Source: Elusimicrobiota bacterium
GTDB taxonomy: Bacteria > Elusimicrobiota > Elusimicrobia > FEN-1173
DNA length: 6,887 nt
NCBI GenBank assembly: GCA_003158755.1
Contig: PMLF01000150.1
Location: 1-6,887, forward strand
Direction: 5' to 3'
Shown: piece by piece, positions 1 through 5,967 of the stretch
Layout: every line of letters begins with the position of its first letter
Position numbering within the stretch: the first letter of the stretch is position 1
Notes under the pieces: model-generated
Databases searched by the model: none
What the model was told of the DNA's origin: nothing
Seen by the model: only the letters and a program-made list of their open reading frames with translations
Position numbers and translations under genes: made by a program

Positions 1-649
1 CCCCTTCGCGAATCAGAGTCCATTGCAAGGTGGAGGCGTCCAGCACCGTCGAAGCCGTTCCGCGGGGGCATCGGCCCCCGTCCCACAATATTTCCACGCG
101 GCCGCCGAAGGTCTTCCGGGCGGCGGCGCCCGTCACGGCGGGAGGCTTCCCCGACGGATTGGCGCTGGTGGTCGCCAACGGAGCGCCGAAGGCTTTCAAC
201 AGCGCTCTCGCCGCCGGGTGGTCCGGCACCCGGACGGCCACGGTCTCTTTCCCTCCCGTGGCCAAACGGCCCAAAGAAGACGTTTTCAGAACCACCGTCA
301 GAGGGCCCGGCCAGTGATCGTCCAACAACCGCTTCAATCGCTTCGAGAGCGGCTCCACCAACGGTTCCGCCTGGGCGCGGTCGGCGACCAACAGGGGAAA
401 GGGTTTCCGGTAGGACCGTCCCTTCAGCTTGAAGATGCGCCGGATGGACTCCGGACGGAACGCGCTCGCGCCGATCCCGTACACCGTGTCCGTCGGAAAA
501 ACGGCCACGCCCCCGGACCGAAGGACGGCCACCGTCTCGCGTAAGATCGCTCCCGGGACTCGCCCCCCCGGCGTGAAGAAGATCCGGGTTTCGAGGCGGC
601 GGCCGGAGGGCCTTTTCTTACGTCGTGTAATCCGCGTTGATGGCGACAT
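1..649 (-). CDS. tsaC: Threonylcarbamoyl-AMP synthase, YrdC/Sua5 family (3' end beyond window)
   Basis: Family role: makes threonylcarbamoyl-AMP from threonine, bicarbonate and ATP, the first step of the t6A modification at position 37 of ANN-decoding tRNAs. I translated this frame by hand; 216 residues lie in the window with no stop, so the C-terminus is missing. Visible YrdC motifs are PTDTVYGIGA (residues 52-61), KGRSYRKPFPLLV (76-88), DHWPGPLTVVL (111-121), TTSANPSGK (160-168) and a STVLD segment (200-204) followed by LIREG (212-216), which normally ends the YrdC domain. The domain is therefore nearly complete; whether a Sua5-type C-terminal domain follows cannot be seen. The only ATG in frame after an upstream stop is at 649, inside the end of argJ (32-nt overlap). 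AAGGAG lies only 1 nt before it, too close to be an ordinary ribosome site, so coupling to argJ translation or a non-ATG start is possible. The basic residues 1-22 precede the usual family start and may not be translated. It could instead be a YciO-like paralogue. Confidence 0.88.
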   Translation of the reverse strand, partial: MSPSTRITRRKKRPSGRRLETRIFFTPGGRVPGAILRETVAVLRSGGVAVFPTDTVYGIGASAFRPESIRRIFKLKGRSYRKPFPLLVADRAQAEPLVEPLSKRLKRLLDDHWPGPLTVVLKTSSLGRLATGGKETVAVRVPDHPAARALLKAFGAPLATTSANPSGKPPAVTGAAARKTFGGRVEILWDGGRCPRGTASTVLDASTLQWTLIREG

Positions 650-1868
650 ACTCCTTGGAAAAATCGCAGGTCACGGCGAAGCTCCAGGCCTCGCCCGCGC
701 GCAGGTCCGCGCGGACGACGACTTTTTCCTTTGTCAAAAGTCCGTGCAGGGCTTTCTCGTCGTAGTCGGTCTTCATCCCCCGGTCGTATACGACCACGTC
801 GCCGAAACGCAGTTCGGTCTTGTCCGGATCGAAGGGAACGCCCGCCCGGCCCAAAGCCGCCAGCACGCGGCCCCAATTGGGGTCCGCGCCGTTCAAAGCG
901 GTCTTGAAGAGGGGCGAGGTGGCCACGGTGGAGGCCAGTTTCGAAGCCGCGGCCTCGGTCTTGGCGCCCTTCACGAAGATCCAAGCCGTGCGGGTGGCGC
1001 CCTCGCCGTCGGCGGCGATCTGGACGGACAAGGACAGGCACACCGCGTGCAGGGCCGACCGGAAAAGGTCCAGGAGCTTTTTGGGCGGCTTGGAGAACTC
1101 CTTGACGGCGCCGTTGGCCAGAAGGAAAAGGCTGTCGTTGGTGGAGGTGTCTCCGTCCACGGTCACCCGGTTGAAGCTCCGGTCCACAGCCCAACGCAAG
1201 GAATCGTGCAGCTCCTTTTGAGGGAGACCCGCGTCGGTCAAAACGACGGAGAGCATCGTCGCCATGTTCGGGTGGATCATGCCCGCGCCCTTGGCGCAGC
1301 CCCAAACGGTGAAGGTGTTCCCGCCGAACTCGAACCGGGCGCGGGCGGCCTTGGGGCGGGTGTCGGTGGTCATGACGGACCGGACGGCGTTGTCGACGGA
1401 GACGAGGTTGGCGGCCACGTCCTCGGCCAATCCTTTGACGCCGGCCTCCAGGGCTTCGCGCGGCAGAAACCGTCCGATCACGCCCGTCGAAGCAACCAGA
1501 AGCTGATCCGCGTCGAGGTCGAGACCTTTGCCGAGGAGCTTCAGCGAATCCTCGGCGTCCTTCATGCCCCGCGCGCCGGTGCAGGCGTTGGCGCAGCCGG
1601 AATTGATGAGAACTCCCCGGAAAGGACCTTTCCCCTTCAATCGTTTTTGGCAGAGCCGCACGGGCGCGGCCTTGACGAGGTTGGTGGTGAACACCCCGGC
1701 GGCCCGCGCCGGTCGGAAGGAATAGAACAGCGCGATATCCTTTTTCCCCTCGACGGAGGAGATGCCGCACCGCCGACCGTACAAGCCGAACCCCGCCGGG
1801 AGAGCGTTCTCCCTAAGGGCTTCCGATACGTCGCCGCCCTGAAAGGCGGAAAGAGCTTCCACGTCCAT
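618..1868 (-). CDS. argJ: Glutamate N-acetyltransferase / ornithine acetyltransferase ArgJ
   Basis: Moves the acetyl group from N-acetylornithine to glutamate, releasing ornithine and recycling N-acetylglutamate in the arginine pathway; some family members also use acetyl-CoA. With the ATG at 1868 the protein has 416 residues, close to the usual 390-410. Motifs from that start: FTTNLVKAAPV (60-70), LINSGCANACTG (87-98), STGVIGRFLP (127-136), the self-cleavage region KGAGMIHPNMATML (193-206) with the predicted nucleophile Thr204, TVDGDTSTND, ADPNWGRVLAALG and the typical C-terminal YVAINADYTT. Self-processing should give chains 1-203 and 204-416. A longer reading to 2024 adds 52 low-complexity residues that overlap the zinc-ribbon gene in another frame, so I reject it. 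The start lies 5 nt after the stop of the zinc-ribbon gene, with GGTGA just before, which suggests translational coupling. argC lies upstream in the same direction. Whether the enzyme is mono- or bifunctional cannot be told from sequence. Confidence 0.97.
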   Translation of the reverse strand: MDVEALSAFQGGDVSEALRENALPAGFGLYGRRCGISSVEGKKDIALFYSFRPARAAGVFTTNLVKAAPVRLCQKRLKGKGPFRGVLINSGCANACTGARGMKDAEDSLKLLGKGLDLDADQLLVASTGVIGRFLPREALEAGVKGLAEDVAANLVSVDNAVRSVMTTDTRPKAARARFEFGGNTFTVWGCAKGAGMIHPNMATMLSVVLTDAGLPQKELHDSLRWAVDRSFNRVTVDGDTSTNDSLFLLANGAVKEFSKPPKKLLDLFRSALHAVCLSLSVQIAADGEGATRTAWIFVKGAKTEAAASKLASTVATSPLFKTALNGADPNWGRVLAALGRAGVPFDPDKTELRFGDVVVYDRGMKTDYDEKALHGLLTKEKVVVRADLRAGEAWSFAVTCDFSKEYVAINADYTT

Positions 1869-1873
1869 CGTCG

Positions 1874-2098
1874 TCACCGCCGCCGACGTCCTTGACGTCG
1901 CCGGTCGCCGCCGCGAGATTCCGCCCGGCACGTGGCGCACCGCTTGGGCGGCGTCAGCCCACGGGACTTGAAGAACTGCTGCTCCCCCCACTCGAACCGA
2001 AACCCGTTCCCGCATTCCACGCACGCCAGTTTCATATCCTTGCTCATCTCGAAGGGGCGCCGGAAAAGGCGCTTTAAGAAACCAAACAATTTTTTCAT
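1874..2098 (-). CDS. Small zinc-ribbon protein with basic tail, zf-trcl-like
   Basis: A 74-residue protein with four cysteines in two CxxC knuckles, C26/C29 (CVECG) and C54/C57 (CATCR), separated by FRFEWGEQQFFKSRGL and PPKR. This spacing and the GEQxFFxxxGLxxPKRCxxCR signature match the small probable zinc-ribbon family I know as zf-trcl (PF13451), whose function is unknown. The first 17 residues are basic and hydrophobic (MKKLFGFLKRLFRRPF), and the tail SRGGDRRRQGRRRR is almost all arginine and glycine, which suggests nucleic-acid contact; this is inference only. The ATG at 2098 has GAGAGG 6 nt upstream, whereas the internal Met18 has no such site. The gene sits 54 nt after argC and 5 nt before argJ, so it is very likely cotranscribed with them. 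No signal peptide or membrane segment is evident. Confidence 0.85.
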   Translation of the reverse strand: MKKLFGFLKRLFRRPFEMSKDMKLACVECGNGFRFEWGEQQFFKSRGLTPPKRCATCRAESRGGDRRRQGRRRR

Positions 2099-2104
2099 GT
2101 CGTT

Positions 2105-2110
2105 CCTCTC
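2105..2110 (-). promoter_or_regulatory. Ribosome-binding site of the zinc-ribbon gene
   Basis: GAGAGG on the minus strand lies 6 nt before the ATG at 2098. It supports the full 74-residue protein rather than a start at internal Met18. Confidence 0.7.
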
Positions 2111-2152
2111 AAAAGCGGCTCCAGTAGCGGGGCCGCGAGGTTTTGTCTTTTC

Positions 2153-3175
2153 TTATACCAGTCCGGCCGCTTCGTCGAGGCCGAACATCAGGTTCATGTT
2201 CTGTACCGCCTGGCCGGAGGCGCCTTTGACCAGGTTGTCCAGGGCAGCCAGCACGATCACCCGCCCGTTGCGCTCGTCGACGGCGGCGTTGATGTCGACG
2301 TAGTTCGTGTACGAGACGTCCTTGGTCTGCGGCCAGCGGCCTTCCGGCAGGAGGCGGATGAACCGCTCCCCGCCGTATTCTTTCTCGAACAGGGCGCGGA
2401 TCCGGGAAACGTCGGTCTTTTTCCGGAGCTTCGCGTAAGCGCAGGCCAGGATGCCGCGGGTCATGGGGACCAGGTGCGGCACGAAGGTCAGAGCGACGGT
2501 CCGGCCGGAAACGTCCTTTAACGTCTGCTCGATCTCCGGCATGTGGCGGTGCTTGTTTACGGCGTACGCCTGGAAGTTCTCGGCGCACTCCGGAAAGTGG
2601 TACATGAGGTCCAGCTTCTTCCCCGCGCCGGAGACGCCGGACTTGGCGTCCACGATTATGGAGGCAGGGTCGATGACGCCGTTTTTCAGGAGCGGCGCCA
2701 GGGCCAGGATCGTGGTGGTGGCGTAGCAACCCGGGTTGGCCACGAGGCGCGCGCCGGGGATCCTCGGACGGAAAAGCTCCGGCAAACCGTAAACGGCCTC
2801 CTTCAGCAGCTTCGGCGAGGCGTGCTTGACCTTGTACCAGGCTTCGTAGGTCTTCACGTCCCTCAGCCGGAAATCAGCGGAGAGGTCCACGACTTTCTTT
2901 CCCGTCGCGAGGAACTCGGCGATATTCTTCGAGCCGACCCCGTGGGGCAGCGCGAAGAACGCCACGTCCGTGTCCCTGGCCAGGCGTTTGGCGTCGAACG
3001 ATTCCAGAGATAAGTCGAAGTCCTTGCGGAGTTGGGGGTGGACTTCCTCCAGGCGTTTGCCCGGGGAAGAAGAGGTGGTGACGTGCTTCACCCGGACGTC
3101 GGGGTGACGTCTCAGGATCTTCAGCAACTCGCCCCCGGTGTATCCGGAGGCGCCGACGATGGAAACGGAAATCAT
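2153..3175 (-). CDS. argC: N-acetyl-gamma-glutamyl-phosphate reductase ArgC
   Basis: NADPH-dependent reduction of N-acetylglutamyl 5-phosphate to the semialdehyde, third step of the acetylated arginine/ornithine pathway, in the cytoplasm. From the ATG at 3175 the protein has 340 residues, normal for the family. Seen: the N-terminal nucleotide-binding signature VSIVGASGYTGGELL (residues 4-18), FFALPHGVG, VVDLSADFRL (95-104), the active-site NPGCYATT with Cys150, DAKSGVSGAGKK, the conserved KHRHMPEIEQ (208-217) carrying the catalytic histidine, and the C-terminal DNLVKGASGQAVQNMN. A further 15 codons to an ATG at 3220 are open, but they precede the dinucleotide-binding fold. The 3175 start has GAGGGA 7 nt upstream, so I chose it. 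The gene heads a cluster with the zinc-ribbon gene (54 nt), argJ and the YrdC gene. It is separated from rsmI by 137 nt holding an inverted repeat. The length suggests the shorter ArgC form found next to argJ in many bacteria. Confidence 0.97.
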   Translation of the reverse strand: MISVSIVGASGYTGGELLKILRRHPDVRVKHVTTSSSPGKRLEEVHPQLRKDFDLSLESFDAKRLARDTDVAFFALPHGVGSKNIAEFLATGKKVVDLSADFRLRDVKTYEAWYKVKHASPKLLKEAVYGLPELFRPRIPGARLVANPGCYATTTILALAPLLKNGVIDPASIIVDAKSGVSGAGKKLDLMYHFPECAENFQAYAVNKHRHMPEIEQTLKDVSGRTVALTFVPHLVPMTRGILACAYAKLRKKTDVSRIRALFEKEYGGERFIRLLPEGRWPQTKDVSYTNYVDINAAVDERNGRVIVLAALDNLVKGASGQAVQNMNLMFGLDEAAGLV

Positions 3176-3182
3176 AAAAAAA

Positions 3183-3188
3183 TCCCTC
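3183..3188 (-). promoter_or_regulatory. Ribosome-binding site fixing the argC start
   Basis: GAGGGA on the minus strand is followed by seven A/T bases and the ATG at 3175. It decides between this start and the ATG 45 nt upstream (3220), which has no comparable site. Confidence 0.75.
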
Positions 3189-3222
3189 AAATCATTAACT
3201 TTGAACCAATCCAAAAACACCG

Positions 3223-3296
3223 TTCATGCTGAGCTTGTCGAAGCATGAGAAATTACCGGGGAGAAGGCTCACCCTTCGACAGGCTCAGGGTGAGCG
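3223..3296. repeat. Compound inverted repeat, two hairpins with complementary loops
   Basis: This element fills about half of the 137-nt rsmI-argC gap. Hairpin A pairs 3224-3230 (TCATGCT) with 3242-3248 (AGCATGA), a 7-bp stem. Hairpin B pairs 3267-3275 (GCTCACCCT) with 3287-3295 (AGGGTGAGC), a perfect 9-bp stem. Both enclose 11-nt loops, GAGCTTGTCGA and TCGACAGGCTC, which are reverse complements of each other at 10 of 11 positions, so the whole unit is also one large inverted repeat. From memory, the core CTGAGCTTGTCGAAG is a common intergenic repeat in many bacterial genomes; I could not verify this. There is no T-run directly after either stem on either strand, so it is not a standard terminator. 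An AT-rich stretch, TTATATATA, follows at 3299-3307. No convincing promoter for argC was found in the gap. Confidence 0.85.
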
Positions 3297-3312
3297 GGTT
3301 ATATATAGAGTC

Positions 3313-4017
3313 TTATGAAACTTCCGCCTCCAAACCCTTCTCCGCCGGTTTCCATTGAGGCGCTAGGACAACCGTCGCCTCACCCTTCAGTTCTTTGCGT
3401 CCGGCCAACACCGCCGACACCTCGGAGATGGACCCCCGAATAAACTCTTCGAACACCTTCGTCAACTCCCGCCCGACGGCGCACGGGACGTCGCCGAAGA
3501 CGGCCCGGGCCTGTTCCAAGGTGTCTTGCAGCCGGAAAACGTTCTCGAAAAAAACGATGGTCCGCTCCCTTCCGGCGCTTTCCAACTCGCGGCGAATGCG
3601 GATCGCCCGACGAGACAGGAACCCCAGGAACGTGAACCCGTCCATGGGAAGACCGGAACCGGCCAGAGCCGTCAGCACGGCGGACGCGCCGGGGATCGGC
3701 ACCACGGGAACGCCTTCCTTGAGGGCCGCCGATATCAGGCGCCCGCCGGGATCGGAAACGCCCGGCGTCCCGGCGTCGGACACCACGGCCAAATCCTCCC
3801 CCGCTTTCAAGCGTTCCAGGATTCCCGGCAGGGAGCGCTCATGCACGTGCTCGTCGTACCGGAGCATCGGCTTGTGGAGGCCCAGGTGGCGCAGGAGGTT
3901 CTGCGTGCGGCGGGTGTCCTCGCAGGCCACCGCGGACACGGCGGCCAGGGTTTTCGCCGCCCGCGGAGTCAAATCGTCCAAGTTGCCGATGGGGGTGGCG
4001 ACGACGTAAAGAGCCAT
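3313..4017 (-). CDS. rsmI: 16S rRNA (cytidine-1402-2'-O)-methyltransferase RsmI, short form
   Basis: SAM-dependent 2'-O-methylation of C1402 in the decoding centre of 16S rRNA. The tetrapyrrole-methylase fold is clear: VVATPIGNLDDLTPRA (residues 5-20), CEDTRRT (32-38), VVSDAGTPGVSDPGG (78-92), VPIPGASAVLTALAGSGLP (106-124), FTFLGFLSRR (128-137), GRELTKVFEEFIRG (182-195) and the closing KGEATVVLAP (211-220). Two things are odd. The protein has 234 residues against about 280 for typical RsmI, so it ends straight after the methylase domain. The segment usually written FYESPHR reads FFENVFR here (156-162). The ATG at 4017 is the only option because an in-frame TAG lies 9 nt upstream; no strong ribosome site precedes it. 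The gene starts 37 nt after the metW stop, in the same direction, so it may be on the metX-metW transcript. Confidence 0.93.
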   Translation of the reverse strand: MALYVVATPIGNLDDLTPRAAKTLAAVSAVACEDTRRTQNLLRHLGLHKPMLRYDEHVHERSLPGILERLKAGEDLAVVSDAGTPGVSDPGGRLISAALKEGVPVVPIPGASAVLTALAGSGLPMDGFTFLGFLSRRAIRIRRELESAGRERTIVFFENVFRLQDTLEQARAVFGDVPCAVGRELTKVFEEFIRGSISEVSAVLAGRKELKGEATVVLAPQWKPAEKGLEAEVS

Positions 4018-4054
4018 GGATGTCTACATCGTACCAAAAAGTGGAATGCCCGGC

Positions 4055-4651
4055 TTAGGACTTGGCGATGACCACGACGGCGTTTTCGGCCAAGAGGTTG
4101 GGCCACAGGTGTACGCGGCGGTTCCCGCTCAAGAAACGCTCCTCCACGATGCGGATCCCCTTGTCGGCGCAGAAGTCCCGGAAATCGTCGACGCTCAAAT
4201 AGTGGACGTTGGGGGTGTCGTACCAACGGTACGGAAGCGAGGCCGACACGGGCCCCCGCCCGAGGAAAAACAAATAGGACCGCGCCCGGAGGTGGGCCAT
4301 GTTCGGGAACCCGACGATGACTTTCTTGGCAACGCGCAGGGCTTCGCGGATCAGGAAGTCCACGTCCTTCACCTCCTGCATGCTCTGGTTGAGGATAACG
4401 AAGTCGAAGGACCCGTCGGCGTAGCCGCCCAAGCCGGTTTCGATGTCGCCGTGAAAAACGCTCAAACCCTTTTCCACGCAACTGTAGATCGACACTTCTT
4501 TCAGCTCAATCCCCTGGGCCTTCACTTTTTTCTCGCGCACCAGGAGGGCCAGCAGATCCCCGTCCCCGCAGCCCAAGTCCATGACCAGGGCGCCGGGGTC
4601 GATCAAATCGGAAATGATCCGGTGGTCCGGACGGACGGATTCATTCGGCAT
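4055..4651 (-). CDS. metW: MetW, class I methyltransferase-fold partner of MetX
   Basis: A 198-residue protein, the usual MetW length (about 195-210). The SAM-binding motif I is VMDLGCGDGDLLALL (residues 23-37), followed by QGIEL, GDIETGL, SFDFVILNQSMQEV (81-94) and the family signatures VGFPNMAHLRARS (113-125) and LPYRWYDTPNVHYLSVDDF (139-157). MetW is genetically tied to MetX in methionine synthesis and in several bacteria is needed for full homoserine acyltransferase activity; whether it methylates anything is unsettled. Its ATG lies inside the end of metX with an 11-nt overlap, the usual coupled arrangement. A weak GAAGG lies 9 nt upstream. The fold alone could suggest an ordinary methyltransferase, but motif content and position make MetW near certain. 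Confidence 0.95.
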   Translation of the reverse strand: MPNESVRPDHRIISDLIDPGALVMDLGCGDGDLLALLVREKKVKAQGIELKEVSIYSCVEKGLSVFHGDIETGLGGYADGSFDFVILNQSMQEVKDVDFLIREALRVAKKVIVGFPNMAHLRARSYLFFLGRGPVSASLPYRWYDTPNVHYLSVDDFRDFCADKGIRIVEERFLSGNRRVHLWPNLLAENAVVVIAKS

Positions 4652-5762
4652 CGGTGGACGCCTTCAAAAGGAAATGGCGGATCAAGTTGGTCTCCTGCTC
4701 GAACTCCAAAAGGAAAGCGTCGTGGCCGTAGGTGGATTGGATCTCGCAATAGGTCACGTCCGCGTGCCGGGTCCGGAGGAAATTGGCGATCTCTTTGGAC
4801 TGATAAGGCGGGTAGAGCCAATCCGACTTGAACGCGATCACCAGGAACCGGGTGTGGATCGGACCCCCCAACGGGACCAGTTTTTCCCCCGACAGGTCGA
4901 AATAGTCCAGGGCCTTGGTGAGGTACAAATAGGAATTGGCGTCGAACCGCTGGACGAAGCTGTCGCCGCGGTGCTTGAGATAGCCCTCCACCTCGAACTC
5001 CGTCGCGAAGGAAAAGGTGTATTCCCCCGCCTTCAGCTTGCGGGAGAACTTCTCCTCCATGGACTGGTCGCTCATGTAGGTGATGTGCCCGATCATGCGG
5101 GCCAAGGCCAACCCCCGCTCCGGTTGGCCGTGCTTGTAATAATTCCCGGCGCGCCAGGAAGGATCGGCCATGATGGCTTGCCGCCCGACCTCGTCGAAAG
5201 CGATCTGCTGGGGCGAATGCTTGGTCGAGGTCGCCATGGGGATGACGGAGCGGACGCGGTCCGGATAAGACGCCGCCCACTGGAGCACCTGCATCCCGCC
5301 CATGGAGCCGCCCGAGACGCTGAGGAGCTTATCGATTCCCAGGTGGTCGATGAGCCGCCGCTGGACCTCCACCATGTCGCCGACGGTGACGACGGGGAAC
5401 GATAACCCGTAAGGTTCCCCCGTCGCCGGGTTGACGGAGGACGGCCCGGTCGTCCCCTTGCAGCCGCCGAGGACGTTGGAGCAAATGACGAAATATTTGT
5501 CGGTGTCGAAGGCCTTCCCCGGTCCGATCATGGAATCCCACCAGCCGGGCTTGGGATCGCCGGAGTGGACCCCCGCCGCGTGGGCGTCCCCCGAGAGGGC
5601 GTGGCAAACCAAGACGGCGTTGGATTTTTCGGCGTTCAACCGGCCGTAGGTCTCGTAAGCGACCGTCACCGACCCCAGCGACCGGCCGGACTCCAGCGCC
5701 AATCCATGAGGAGGCGCAAACGAAACGGATTTCGTCTCCACCGCGCCGATGCTAGTCGTCAA
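4641..5762 (-). CDS. metX: Homoserine O-acyltransferase MetX (probably acetyl)
   Basis: Transfers an acyl group, usually acetyl from acetyl-CoA, to homoserine, the committed step of methionine synthesis. Alpha/beta-hydrolase fold, 373 residues from the TTG at 5762. Seen: LESGRSLGSVTVAYETYG (24-41), CHALSGDAHAAG (53-64), GPSSVNPATGEPYG (106-119), the nucleophile elbow SGGSMGGMQVLQWA with Ser153, GHITYMSDQSMEEKF (226-240), FKSDWLYPP with Asp314 and YGHDAFL with His347, giving a complete Ser-Asp-His triad. The reading frame stays open to a TTG at 5798, but that codon lies in the loop of a strong terminator. The chosen TTG lies after the terminator, has GGGGGA 4 nt upstream and gives the family-like N-terminus TTSIGAVETKSVSF. 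An in-frame GTG at 5741 lacks a ribosome site. Expression is likely controlled by the leader upstream. Acetyl versus succinyl specificity cannot be read from motifs alone. Confidence 0.96.
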   Translation of the reverse strand: MTTSIGAVETKSVSFAPPHGLALESGRSLGSVTVAYETYGRLNAEKSNAVLVCHALSGDAHAAGVHSGDPKPGWWDSMIGPGKAFDTDKYFVICSNVLGGCKGTTGPSSVNPATGEPYGLSFPVVTVGDMVEVQRRLIDHLGIDKLLSVSGGSMGGMQVLQWAASYPDRVRSVIPMATSTKHSPQQIAFDEVGRQAIMADPSWRAGNYYKHGQPERGLALARMIGHITYMSDQSMEEKFSRKLKAGEYTFSFATEFEVEGYLKHRGDSFVQRFDANSYLYLTKALDYFDLSGEKLVPLGGPIHTRFLVIAFKSDWLYPPYQSKEIANFLRTRHADVTYCEIQSTYGHDAFLLEFEQETNLIRHFLLKASTDAE

Positions 5763-5766
5763 TGAA

Positions 5767-5772
5767 TCCCCC
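5767..5772 (-). promoter_or_regulatory. Probable ribosome-binding site of metX, supports TTG start
   Basis: GGGGGA on the minus strand lies 4 nt before the TTG at 5762 and about 12 nt after the broken T-run of the terminator. It is a modest match to the Shine-Dalgarno sequence, but no other candidate start in the frame has a better one. Confidence 0.5.
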
Positions 5773-5774
5773 AG

Positions 5775-5812
5775 AAAACAAAAAACCCGCGCCGCCAAGA
5801 AAGCGGCACGGG
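5775..5812 (-). terminator. Intrinsic terminator just upstream of metX
   Basis: On the minus strand CCCGTGCCGC (5812-5803) pairs with GCGGCGCGGG (5795-5786): ten base pairs with one U-G wobble, a 7-nt loop (TTTCTTG), then six T (5785-5780), one G and four T. It is a textbook Rho-independent terminator. It stands about 90 nt after the predicted start of transcription and 12 nt before the metX start region, so it should act as an attenuator for metX rather than end the upstream gene, which stops more than 150 nt earlier. Confidence 0.9.
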
Positions 5813-5900
5813 ACGAACTCTTTTCGCCGCTTTAGTCCCCTGATGGGCCCATCCAGGCCCGGCCGGGTCAAGTTGGAACTTAAATCCTCGCCGTATTGCT
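5775..5900 (-). promoter_or_regulatory. Structured leader of metX, candidate riboswitch/attenuator
   Basis: The leader between the predicted transcription start (about 5900) and the terminator holds several alternative pairings. A long-range helix joins TTT-A-AGTTCC (5884-5875, one bulged A) with GGGACTAAA (5839-5831), nine base pairs including one U-G. It encloses CCCGGCCGGG (5867-5858) and a hairpin around GATGGGCCCATC (5853-5842). A potential antiterminator joins AAAGCGGC (5833-5826) with GCCGCTTT (5807-5800), which takes up six bases of the terminator's left arm plus its loop. The helix and the antiterminator share 5833-5831, so they compete. That is the logic of a ligand- or translation-controlled switch. 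Since it precedes metX, a sulfur amino acid or SAM signal is the natural guess, but I could not match it to SAM-I, SAM-II or another class. No short leader peptide rich in methionine codons was recognised. Confidence 0.6.
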
Positions 5901-5906
5901 TAGAAA

Positions 5907-5935
5907 ATTAGACCAAACTCGGCATTTTCTGTCAA
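5907..5935 (-). promoter_or_regulatory. Sigma-70-type promoter of metX-metW
   Basis: Minus strand: TTGACA (5935-5930), a 17-nt spacer and TCTAAT (5912-5907). The -35 box is perfect, the -10 box matches five of six bases and the spacing is optimal. Transcription should begin near 5901-5899, giving an untranslated leader of about 138 nt. The promoter starts 32 nt after the stop of the dioxygenase gene, so metX is transcribed independently of that gene. Confidence 0.8.
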
Positions 5936-5967
5936 GCTCCGCTCGGACGATTGCAATGAACTAAACT

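Noticed and set aside
429..1895. Long plus-strand open frame of 488 codons
   Set aside because: It lies antisense to argJ and the YrdC gene, has low-complexity Gly/Arg-rich content and no recognisable domain; it is a by-product of high GC.
1869..2024. 52-residue N-terminal extension of ArgJ
   Set aside because: It overlaps the zinc-ribbon gene in another frame, looks non-family, and the ATG at 1868 gives normal ArgJ length.
3176..3220. 15-residue N-terminal extension of ArgC
   Set aside because: It precedes the dinucleotide-binding fold and covers the GAGGGA ribosome site of the 3175 start.
3267..3295. Terminator after rsmI
   Set aside because: The stem is strong, but no T-run follows it on the minus strand and the loop is long; its pairing with the neighbouring hairpin fits a repeat better.
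4055..5762. Dioxygenase gene as part of the metX-metW operon
   Set aside because: A strong promoter, leader and terminator separate the two, so adjacency is not evidence for a shared pathway.
5763..5900. SAM-I riboswitch upstream of metX
   Set aside because: The hallmark core (AGAGGTGGAGGGA, GATGAAACCC, GGCAACC) is absent on the minus strand, despite the fitting gene context and terminator.
5831..5900. Clear SAM-II riboswitch
   Set aside because: GATTTAA, CTTG and CTAAAG pieces occur in the right order, but no P1 stem can be drawn around the 5' loop, so I left the class open.
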